Positions 23,601 through 35,600 of a stretch of 64,000 bases of DNA are shown here, piece by piece (within the stretch, counting starts at the first letter, position 1; every line of letters starts with the position of its first letter). The stretch lies in NCBI GenBank assembly GCA_035578905.1, contig JAQJVL010000673.1, positions 1 to 64,000 on the forward strand. Direction: 5' to 3'. Under the pieces are notes generated by a model. The model saw nothing but the letters and a program-made list of their open reading frames with translations, did no database searches and had not been told where the DNA came from. Both the position numbers and the translations under genes were made by a program. The DNA is from Stictocephala bisonia (lineage: Eukaryota; Arthropoda; Insecta; Hemiptera; Membracidae).

Positions 23601-26600
23601 AGTGGCTTATTTACATTTTTTTGGACGCTGAACAAGTTGTTTTGATTTGCAATGCTCTCAATTATAGATGTATCAAAAAAATACTTAAAATAGTCCACTG
23701 GACAACCTAACTCATTATCTTCAGAAGGTACCTTATTCCACTCTGGAAATAGTGCTTCACTTTGATCTCTAGGTACATCAAACCATACTGGGATTTCTTT
23801 ACGCATCTTCTTACTTCTTTCTGTTGACACTTCCTGTTCAGATTCAGTGTCCTCTTGATCCGATGAGTCAGAAGAGCCGCCTGTGAACAAAATAACATTC
23901 TTAAGTTCATTTCATTTTGATTAGTTGGAAGATTCGCCTGTAAAGAAAACTACATAAATGCCTAAGTACATTTCAAACAACAGTATATTATTTGTGTTCC
24001 TTATATGAAGGGGATACAATGATATTGTGTTGGGTTTCACATAAACTGAAACAACGAAAAGGAATTTTTACCTTGAATGGAAATGACATGGCGATTTTGC
24101 TTTTGGCTCTTTTCTGGTGTGTAATCCGGATCTTCATCCGTATCATCTGCCAAGCTGTCTTCGCTGTCATCAGGGGGTATGAAGACTGATTGGCAATTCA
24201 CTCGCTGCATCCTTTTCATCTAAATCAAAACATATTTACGTAAATATCATAAGTTTATTATTAGGCAATAAAAATAATTGAGATTCATTGTAGCCTATCA
24301 ATGAAGGTTTATGACATTAGAGTAATTATAGTTTATATTATATTTCAAAATATAATATATTTCGATGTTCATTAGATTTATCATACAAAAGTAACAAAGT
24401 TGATTAACAGCCCAAGGTTCCATATTAGGCACAAAGGCTACATGGCCAATATCATGCTTATAGCCTAGAGGCCCATATGTGGCACAAACCTAAATTTGTC
24501 CATAAACAGCTGTGTAATTGAAGTACACACATTGTAAACGTGACAGGTTATAGTTTATAAGCATATAAATATGGTATGATTTTATGAGGGTACAGACTTA
24601 CCTTAAAACAGGGTTGAAACAACTTGGAATGATATGATATTTCTGTAGTACACTTTTGTTGAGGTTAGCAGACACTTGTGACTGAGTAGTTCAAATTGTT
24701 ACCACCAGATCACTCCACTGGTGTCCATTCAGTAGAGGTGAGTGCCAGAAATGGGCCAGTGGTCCAAAACAACTCAATGAAGTTAAAACAGTGAGAATAA
24801 AAAATATTTTCGGGTGTGTGCCATAAATGGCACTGCGGTCGTTAAGAGGTTATTAGATTTTCTAATAATAGAATTAGAATCACAGTGCGTGTATGTGTGG
24901 GCGGGTGGGCCAATACCACATTGCGTGTAGGTGTGGGCGGGTGGGTCAATACCACATTGCATGTATAGGTGGGAGGGCGGGCAATACCACAGTGCGTGTA
25001 TTGGTGGGTTAATAAATATTGGTGCGGGGGAAATTAATTTTAACCCTCAAGCTGGCATTCACCAGATATCTGGCATAAATCCATTCTGTACTGGCAATGC
25101 CAAAAATCCGGCCTCAATACAAACTCCTGATCGATACATTCAATATTTCTTACAAACAAGTTATGTCATAATAATTCTCGTTGTACTGAATTAAAGAACA
25201 TTGATTTATCTATCCAATAGAAGTTGTTTTATTTGAATATCAGTACCGAATTTTATTTTAAAAGGCTTTGAAATCATATGTCTGGCAGACGTCAGCTGTT
25301 GTTGAGCGCCAAACGAAACGTTTTTGGTTTGTTTACACTGCCATAAGTGTAGTGTCGTCCGCATATAACACAGCTGGACAAGTCATGTTATATGAAAAAT
25401 CATTTACTGCCATTATAAACAAGAAAGATCCCAGTACTGATCCTTGAGGGGCTCCTATTCGAGTAACTTTAAAATCTGATTTTTTCTCTATTTTTCACCA
25501 TCTGTTTTCTTTCACTTAAGTAAGATAACACTAGTTTCAACTCATTATTTTCAATTCCATAGCTTTGTAACTTTTCTAGACGCAATACATGTGAAATGCA
25601 GTCAAATGCCTCTGTTGTTAAATGTAGAAGAAATCAGTTTATTCTCAAAATTATTTAATATTTTTCTACATTTTTTTTCAACAGCTTTAACAGTGTTAAG
25701 ACCTCTAAGAAACCCATATTGCTCTTGACAGTTGAGTTCATTTTCATAAAGTAAAGAATTTAATTGATCTTTGATACAACACTAGAAAACCTTACTAAAT
25801 GTAGGAACAAGAGAAATTGGTCTGTAACTTGAAGTACTAGATTTTTCACCCTTTTGGTACACTGGAACAATTTTAGTAATCTTTAGAACTTGGGAAAAAG
25901 TTTCTTCATCCAACATCTTTCTTCATACATCATATTGTAAATCAAAACAAGTGGTTCAACAATTACATCTATTATTTGTTTAACCATTTTGTTTGAAAAT
26001 CCATTTAAATCTTCGATTTTTAATGTACTTAGATTTGAAACACATTTTAAAACATTTAAAATATATCTTTGGTAATTCTACTCCAGTTAAACGTACCCCT
26101 CTCTTTTTAAAGCTCAGTAAATATTTGTTTAAGTAACTAATTGCTACATTGTTGGACGTACCTTGACTTGAACTACAGAGTCCACAAAATAATCATTAAA
26201 ATCTTTAACATCTATTTTTGTATCAGAATATTCTTTTCGATTGTTGGATTCTGTTTTAACTGTATCCCATGCAGCCTTGCAGCTATTACTTGAATTTTTA
26301 ATATAGTTTCCATTAGCATTTTTTTTCTTCCTCTATTTTTTGCTCTATAGCAATGTAACCTGTTATAGATTTAACAGGTTACAAGAAATAACTGGTATTT
26401 TTGTAACTCCCAGTCATGATGCATGATAAGGTTATAAAACATATGCAACACATATATAAATGTAAGGTTATATTTAACTGTAACGCATAGTGGTAATGGT
26501 GAGTAAGTATAACGCACTGAAAAGTAAATGGTACTGTAACTAAACAACGAATGAAACTTAAGACTCTTGCATGTTAGAGTTAAATTATTGATAACAGAAC

Positions 26601-29600
26601 GAACTTTGAGCGGTAACTCTGTAACGTCAAGCAAAGCCGCAATGCCCGTAACTAATTATCGTAACGTAACATAAGGCAAACTTTAGCTTTATAACCTTTG
26701 GTAACTTGGAACGTTAGCTATACCAGCCGCAACGAATAACTAGGCTTAAAGGCTTTAAGTAACGTCAGGCCACAACAGAATAACTGTCTGGAACATCAAC
26801 AGCAACGTGTCAAGAGTAACAGGTAACAAAAATAACAGATCATTATACAGTAGTCCCTCTATAATCCGGCCCTGCGCCAGTCCGGCTTCCCCAGTAATCC
26901 CGCCAGTTCTATTGTTACTGATAAAAGAACCAGAATGGTTCTTGTTCCAGAAAACCAAAGGGGGAGATAGCTTTCATATCAGGAATGTTTCTGGAGTGAA
27001 AAGTGCTAATAAACAGAACAATGAAACAACAATTTCTGACCAAAAGATAAACGAAATAACTTTGTCAGACTGTAAGATAAACAAAACAACTTCATCAGAA
27101 AATGTCTGCCCACAGTCTGCCTATTTCCTTATCAGTACTTGAAAGAACAGATAACATTAGAATTCCAAAGGCAGTAAAGAGGAAGATCATCTTTGCAGCT
27201 TGAGCTCTACCCTTGTTTATCCTGACCCTTTCTTATCACTTCCTGCCCAATAAAAACACCTGATGGTAACATTCCATTCTGTTTACAATTCATATCACAT
27301 TATGAATGATATGATTATGCTTCTAGTTTTATAGTGTATAATAATTAAAAGGTTTTTATAGAAAGTTAAATATATAAGTTTCTCTGTTTAGACATTTTAT
27401 TAATAATGCAAAATATTGCATTAGAAAAATGATTAGGAAATATTGTTGAAAAATACATATTTCCTATCTCACAAGACACAAGCACAAGACAACTCTCAAT
27501 CATTTTTACTATTTTTTTATATTTTTATCAATAATTACATTTTATTTTAACTATTTTTTTCTTTTTTGCAAAGTTTTAAAGGATTAATATCTTCAATTGT
27601 TGTAAGCTTTTTAACTTGTTTTTGATATATATGGTAAAACAAGTACATACTTTTCTCAACTTTACTCAACTGGTGTAACATACTTTTCTTACTTTGAAAC
27701 TATTGTACTTCTTTATTGTAAAAATTTACTTTTTTAGTTACAATATACATTCTATTACATAAACTTGTTTTGCCATTGAACTCCAGTAATCCGGCTTTTT
27801 CACTAATCCAACACAAACCTGATCTGAATTGTGTCGGATTAATGAGGGACTACTGTAACACGTTACCAGAACATAATAGAATTGCATTACAAGATATCGA
27901 ATTATACAAATGGGACTTTTATCTTGATTATAGCGTTTTACTGTCAAAGATATGACAAAACTCAACTTGATTTTTTTCAAGTTTTTTTAATCTTAAGTCC
28001 AAATCAAGTTTTTTTTAAAACTTTGAAAAACACTTGAATTTCGAGCTACTCGCACACCCCTAGTCAATAGTAATATGTATTTTGTGTTTATTTATGGTTA
28101 CTGAATGTACCAATTTGCTGATTTTCTCCAGATACTTCATGCACACAAAAATATAAAGAATTATATATTACAATACCATTTTTAAGGCGTGCAGTTCAAA
28201 TCGAAGGCGTTGGATTGGAGAGTTGAGTTTTAGCAGTAATACCCGATGTTTATCTGTCAACGGCAAGTTTTGAGCAACCCAAAAGGAGAGTTCTGTTGGA
28301 TCTTCTGGCATAATGACTTTTGCAGTAGCTTTATATTTCTCTTCTGTAAATCAAAAGTTAAATAATTTTTGCTGAACAAATGTTGCCTTTCTTTACATAC
28401 ATCTTTCACAAGAAAAACTAGTTCTTTTATTCATTTATATTATTATTTATATTAGGTAAAGGTAGGCTTAATTTTCAATATGACCATTTGTCATAAGTGC
28501 TGAATGTCTTACAACTAATGACTAAATAATAAATATAACAGCCTTTGAGTATAGGGACTCTTACAAAGATGGATTGATGACAACTTAGCATCGTAAATTA
28601 TATAAATAAAATAATTAAAATTAAAACCACAAGCTTTAATAACATTCTCGGAATGAAATCAAAACAATACAATGATCATTAACATGATTTTAACACACGT
28701 TTAAACAAATATGACTAAGTCAGCGTGGTGGCTCAGTGGCCAAGGCTTCTGCCTGCGGAGGGCAAGGTCCTAGGTTCAAATCCCAACTCAGCCAACGGTA
28801 GGTATTTCACTTGTTGAATAAAGTTCATGCACAGTCATACAGACCCATGTGAACTAGCGAGTGAAGTTAAAAAAAATCATTAACCATAAATTTATCCAAA
28901 ACCCAAATTGAACTGCATAAGCTGTTTGTGAATGTGAGGTCCTGATCCATCAAAAGTTGAAAATTATTATAGACAAATGGCTTTAGGCAATTTCTGTATA
29001 AAATGAAAACTTGACCTAAATGGAATGGAGGGAGATAGTAATAACAAGAATATTAGAGGGTTGATGAGTTGATTAAAAAGAGTAAAAAATGTAATCCACT
29101 CACCCTGCAGTAAAGAGGCAGACAGTTCTTCTTTGATATCACGAAGTAACCTCTTGATATTGTACTGTTCATAAACAAAGGTCGGCCAACGTGTCAAAGC
29201 TGCATCAGCTCTCCGACACCTGTCAAAAATTTAGACTTTGAAATAACAAATTTGCAGGACATAAAGTTAAATTTTTACAATTTGTACGATAAATATTCAT
29301 CATTATAGTTATTTTTACTCTTTGAAGTAAGCACACATGAAGGATGAACCTTTGCTTATTTATACACATGTATTCCACCAGAAAGTTTTAATAGTTTAGG
29401 GATCGTGTATACTAGACCATTTCATTTCTGGCAGCCAGTACTTCAGTTAACATTTATCAACACTACAAACAAGTAGTATATCTTGTTCCTACTGTCTTGC
29501 CAAAAAGAGTATGTAATTCCAAAAAATGTTAAAATGTGTCTGTGGTTAAACAAATATTTTTATTTCCTTTCTTTTATAGCAAAAGTAAAATAATATCTGT

Positions 29601-32600
29601 TGTTATTCAAAACTTTTCTTCATCCTTAAAATCTGGTTTTAAAATTGCCTAGCTTTCAAATAACTCTAATTTCCAAAAAAATTCTCTTAATATATTAATT
29701 ATTATTATTCATTAGTAAATATAAAGTTATTTCACAGTATAGGAACAAAATGGTGAAAAAAATACAAGCATTCATATTTTAAATAGAAATTCGGATTTTT
29801 ATATAAATGCAAACTACATTAAATATACAAGTAAAATCCTTGATTATATACACCTACAATAGATATTCCATCTAATAGGAATATTTGTGCCTGTTAGTTA
29901 GTGAGGCCCGCAACCACAGCTGGTTTAAATTGCATTAATTTACATGGGACTAAACTACACTAGCGCTCCACAATGGACCACAAAAACAGCTGATATTTTA
30001 AGACTAAAAATTTAACATTGGATGGGAAATCTATCTGTGTATAAAATCAATGGTAAAATATAAAATTTCAATCAAGAATAGAAGAAAATAAAATTGTATT
30101 AAAAATGCAAAATTTAGAGTTAATTATAAATTAAGTGAATAAAAAAAAATAATATAAATGACATTTTAAAGTCCATTTTATTCAACGATCTGAATTTTCT
30201 ATTGTTCATCATAACAAATTTATAATCTTTATAAATTAAAAACAATAAACACAAAATAAAACACATACAACAAAAAGGAACTATTCATAAAACTATGTAA
30301 AGGCAGGGTGAGAGAGTAAGCAAGTGGAGCTGTATATTGTGTTTTATGTTTACATGTTATTCTTTTGGGGCTGAATTGGGGTGCCAAAGACTATTTGAGT
30401 CTGGGAGTTAAGGAACATTCCAAGGATGAGAAAAGTTCTCTGTTGCTCTTTGAAGCTTCTTTGTTAATCCTAAAATTAGTATTATTATTTACTTTAATTA
30501 CTAACAAAGCCACTTAAATAAATATTGTTTCCACACAACTTAAGAATAGGCATATTTTAGATTCATATAGTGTTTTGTGTGAAAGCAAATCAAGCCAACA
30601 TCATATAAAAAAGGTTTTACAACATGTGGCCAATGCTGTGATTTTATTTTTATACAAAATGATCTTTCTAGGTTGAGTTAAAGTTAAATTTCCTTCTAAC
30701 AAAAAATACAAGTCTATTTCATCATTGATGATATATTAGTTTTTGTATCTTTTCTTCTACTATAGTTACTCGAGAGTCCCTTACCCCTCATTACATACAA
30801 TAAAATACAATGTTCGTGTATGGGTGGGCAGGTGGGTTACTACCACTGTACGTTTATGGGTGGGCGAATGGGTATCTGGTTTCTCGGTTAACACATAAGC
30901 TTATAAAATATCAACTCATGTTAAAATGTGAAGATTGTTTAGTGTAATATTGGATTCTGTTGTAATGAAAGGAAAGGAAAGCAGCATACCTGATAAACTT
31001 GTTAGACTGGTCCTCTGTAGAAAGAGACATCACATCACAAATAATTGGATAGTGAAAAACTCACAGGCCTCTTCTTCAGTCACTAAACATCACAGTGACT
31101 CACTTTGTGATGTGATTGTGTCTCTTTCTGCAGTGTACCAGTCTACCAAGTTTATCAGGTATGCTTTCATTTCCTTTCATTACTACTGAAGTCAATGAAC
31201 CTAACCTAACCTAACCCACCCGCCCACCCATACACGTACATTGGCAGTGACCCACCCGCCCACCCATACACGTACATTGACAGTGATCCACCCGCCCACC
31301 CATACACGTACATTGGCAGTGACCCACCCGTCCACCCATACACGTACATTAGCAGTGAAATCATAAGCCTAGTGCCCCAAATGTTTACTGTTGTAAATAT
31401 TGGCAGAAGAACTCCAACTGAGAACTGAAGAGAAAATGTCAGTTCTTATTTCTTATCGATAAATAACATTAATGTTGATGTCTTTCATTATGGTTTTCTG
31501 GAATCTTTGTTCCAGTTCTTCTGATCAAAAATTAAAATTGCTGAAATCTGGTTCACCAAAGAAAAACAATAAAAATACAAACAGAAATATGACACTAAAA
31601 AATAAAATGAAAAGAATACAAAAACATTAAAATACCTACACATATACTTATAAAAACCTCTGGAATTATGTTCCAATAAACCATTGATATACAAATCACA
31701 CTAACAGTTGTCATTAAAACCTCATAAACAAGTGTATCTATGTGTTACATAAGTGTTTGTAAAAATAATAATAAATGTACTTGTGCAGTTATCTTAAAAT
31801 AACATTCTCGATCAAATATTTTACCTTAGATGTTTGGATGGTGAAGACCGTAATCTTTGCAAAGACTGCAGCTTTACACAATTGAGAGGATCGGAAAGTC
31901 GCACTTCAGGAAGAATGAGGACTCTGGCTTTCCAGTTACCGCTGAAAACGCAAAGTTAATGATTATAATAACCTTAATCTAAATAATAACATATCCCAGG
32001 AAGATTTACTGGACTGTGACCAACTGTAAACAATTGCTATTGACCTTGGTTTCAGCATATTCATTTTGTACACTTCTGACTTACACTACTTAACACATTC
32101 ACTGCTGGTGACGTACCGGTGTGTCAGCCATTTTCCTACTGGGATAGGCACGACGCACCGGTGTGTCTACTTTGAACTGCTGTTTTTATTTATCAGGGTG
32201 CTCCCAGCACTCGGTGTAGAAGAATGATATTTTGCGCGCATTGTCTAGCAATGTTACAAAGTATAACCGTGTAGTTTGTTTCTTGAATTTGTTGTGTTTT
32301 TTTTTTCAGTGAATTGAGTTTGTTTGTATACTTTGAATGTATAGTAAATCGTGAACATAATATAATCTTAGAACTTAGGCTTAAGCGGCCGGTGTCATAA
32401 CTAGAATCTACAGTTTCCGGTGACAACCGCGTCAAGGTACTATCTACAATATTTACAAGATGACCAGACGTTTCGCCCATACTGTGATGTGGCATCCTCA
32501 GTGGTTTCTCTGAGACTGAAATCGGCAAGTGACCTTCCAGCTTTTATAACAGGTGGTGGGGTGGGGACTGGTTGGCAGGTATGCTGGAGAGGAGGGCGGA

Positions 32601-35600
32601 GGCACGACCCACGTGACCTACGGTCATTGACCGAAAAATCAATATGGCTGACTCTTCCATTTTATTTTAATTTACTTAAAATGGGTTTCCATGTCTTTGG
32701 CAGCCGTATACTATCATCCTTATTAAAATTATTTCTTCTTTTATATATTTCTATGGCTTCCCTTACGATTCTCGGGTAGTAATGTGGGATGCTGGCAAGG
32801 ACTTTATTACTACTCGGGTAAGGATGATAGTACCCTCCAGCATACCTGCCAACCAGTCCCCACCCCACCACCTGTTATAAAAGCTGGAAGGTCACTTGCC
32901 GATTTCAGTCTCAGAGAAACCATTGAGGATACCACATCACAGTATGGGCGAAACGTCTGGTCATCTTGTAAATATTGTAGATAGTACCTTGTCACCGGAA
33001 ACTGTAGATTCTAACATAATATAATCTTTATAGTGTTAGTATTTTAGTTATTTATTGTGTTTATAACATGGCTTCCTTCACCAGGTGTTCCTTTTAAACG
33101 GAATACAAGTAATAGTGAGTCAGAAGTCAGTAAGTTTACAGTTTGAAAATAAAATTGGAGATTCAGATTTGTGTATTATGGCTCCTGATGATGAATAAAT
33201 AGACTGGAATAGAATGAACCGGTGGGTTGAAGGGGATTAAATATTGTAAATAAATAACGTATGAACTAAAAATATTGTATGAATTGCACATGTATCAATT
33301 TTACTTGTTACTATGTTCAAATATGTAAGCGTGCTGTCGTAGTACTGAGCCGGGCAAGGCAGCGCCACACTGTGCATTACGCGACTCCATATGCTGCCGC
33401 AGCAAATATGTTAAGTATATTTCTCATGTATATAGTAAATGAGTATAGTATGATGCCAAACCCACACCTTTCTAAGTTCAAACTTTGTCTGGCTTTTTTT
33501 CTTTTTTTTTTTTTTTTTTTTGTGAGGTATTGCAAATCTTAACTAGTAACAATGTGATTTAAAAATTCATCGCTATGATTAAAACATCTTAGCGACTTTG
33601 AAATTCTAAGGCAGCTGCTAATCGTTTGTTTTGTGTTTTGCTTTCAAAATGTGAGGAAACCACCAGGTGCAGACTTTTTTTACAGCCTAATTCATCAATA
33701 ATAATTTCGTAAAACACAGTTTTTGAGATTTCTGAAAAGTTTGAGTATAGCTCATAAATAGTGAAACACCTGCCTTCTTGAACTTTTCTTTCAATCTCTG
33801 CTTTGAACGTGTTAGTATCAACTGAAGTCAGCCCGAGTGATTCATCATAAATATGATGCACCATTTTCAAATGATGCTTTGTTCATCACATTAACATAAC
33901 CGCACTTATCTGTCATTAATTTCAGTGGGTTGCATTTTTACACACATTGAACAAAGTGGATAACATTGCTGTCTTCAGAATTGGTGGGATCATCAATTTT
34001 GTTTCACATTTTAATGTCACACGTAAATCCTAACTGATGCAGAATTTACTGTGCTGGTAGCGAGACGACACAACCACTTGTCACAGCAAAATGTTTGTTA
34101 CTTTCCAAATGACTCTTCAACATGAAATAATCTCCCTATTTTTCAAATCCAAGCAGATTTTTTCAGCATACAATATAGATACTACAGAATCCAAGTAATG
34201 CATATATGGATTACAAGTGAGAATTATTTACCTAGAGTCTGAACTCCTAGCTCTATTCCACTTTACTTGCAGTCTTCTACTGAAATGGACTGATGATAAG
34301 ACTAATGGCTTTGGAATATGTCCACCTGTTTAATTTTGTTTCTATTTTCAAAGAGCTTATCTAAAGCACTTTTTTCAAAAAGATAGATCTGCCTACTATC
34401 GCAAAACTAAAACGATTGAGGAACTTACTTTATTGTAAAAACTAACATTTAAACATTGTTTTAAAAACGGGAACGTTTAGTAAGTTTTGTAAAAGCAAAA
34501 CTAAAGAATATCACTAACTAAGGAATCACAACAAAGAAATGTATTTTCTGTATACAGGTAGTTGCTTTAAACTTTTTTTATAAAAGTATCAATATGTCTT
34601 TATAAAATTAGTTATTAACTATTCTCAAGATAAATTTACCTTTGATCAAGTGTCAACACTTTAAATCGTTGACGTGCTTTTGCTTTTATTCGGAAACCCG
34701 AGTTTCCCTCTTGAGGAAGATATTCATAAATTTCTGCTGTTGTTCCCAATGAAGTTACTTTGTGATTTTCTTCCCCTTCAGTCCTACAACATGTTATGAC
34801 AATTAAACATAAAGAACAGTACTTAAAATGAGGAGGAAAATTAAAAATAGAAAATGAATATCATTTCTGAGGAAGAGTGTACACGTTTTTAGCTGATCTA
34901 AGTAACATGCAGGAATCTTTTAATTTGTTTAAATCTACAATCCAAGATAATATGTCTGTCTTAACATAATGAAAATCATCCAAGAAAAGAAGTATTCGAA
35001 TATTTTTTCTTGTATCTTATAAGTAGAAGGACTTGTTAATATGTATGAAACAATAGTTCAATTATAATACAAGGGGCATGAGCCTAATTACATTACAAGA
35101 AACCCTTCAGGTAGACTAGTTAATTTTTGAAATAATAATTCTCTCTTTATTTATCAAAATATGATAATTTACAGTTGCTTATTAACAATAAACCTGTTCC
35201 ATTAATTCACTACCACTACTTTTTTTATCGCAATTATGATTAGTTTCGGTCAGGTCAGGTTAGGTTAGGTGGCTACTAAAGTTGATCACAAACTTTGAAA
35301 TCTAATGATTGATATACCGTCAAATGTGCCAAATGTGCTCTCCGTGTGCAAGTTCTTGGTAAGCGTAAGATAAAACCAACGATATCGGATTCCTAGTGGA
35401 TAAGGAATACCACAGTGGATATAAAAATGATTATGTAACAGTTTTTAAAGCAATAGAACATTCGACATACAGTAGCTGCTTTTTAATATGCTTCCAAGAG
35501 ATCTTAAGGCCTGCCCTCCAGTGACTCTAAAAAAGAACTTACTCAATTGGCTAGTAAGAGAGTCTATCTACACCGTTGAAGAGTTCAAAAACATTGCAGG

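Larger units (their letters stand above)
20304..28062. mobile_element. hAT-type element enlarged by nested insertions (fills CRBN intron 7)
   Basis: The left end TAGGGGTGAGTGGGTAGC (20304) and the right end, reverse complement TAGGGGTGTGCGAGTAGC (to 28062), form an 18-bp inverted repeat. They are flanked by the near-identical 8-mers GTCACTAG (20296-20303) and GTCAATAG (28063-28070). Both subterminal regions carry repeated CAAGT/CGAGTT words (20330-20400; 27960-28050). Inside lie a LINE, a piggyBac and a pogo-type element. The original element was probably only a few hundred bases. Confidence 0.7.

Noticed and set aside
28719..28800. Possible tRNA gene (A and B boxes present)
   Set aside because: No acceptor stem pairing or plausible cloverleaf. 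The same sequence with a non-tRNA body recurs at 51338-52538, so it is a SINE.
31215..31358. CRISPR-like array (regular 36-bp repeats)
   Set aside because: The units are directly adjacent with no spacers, in a eukaryotic intron; it is a minisatellite.
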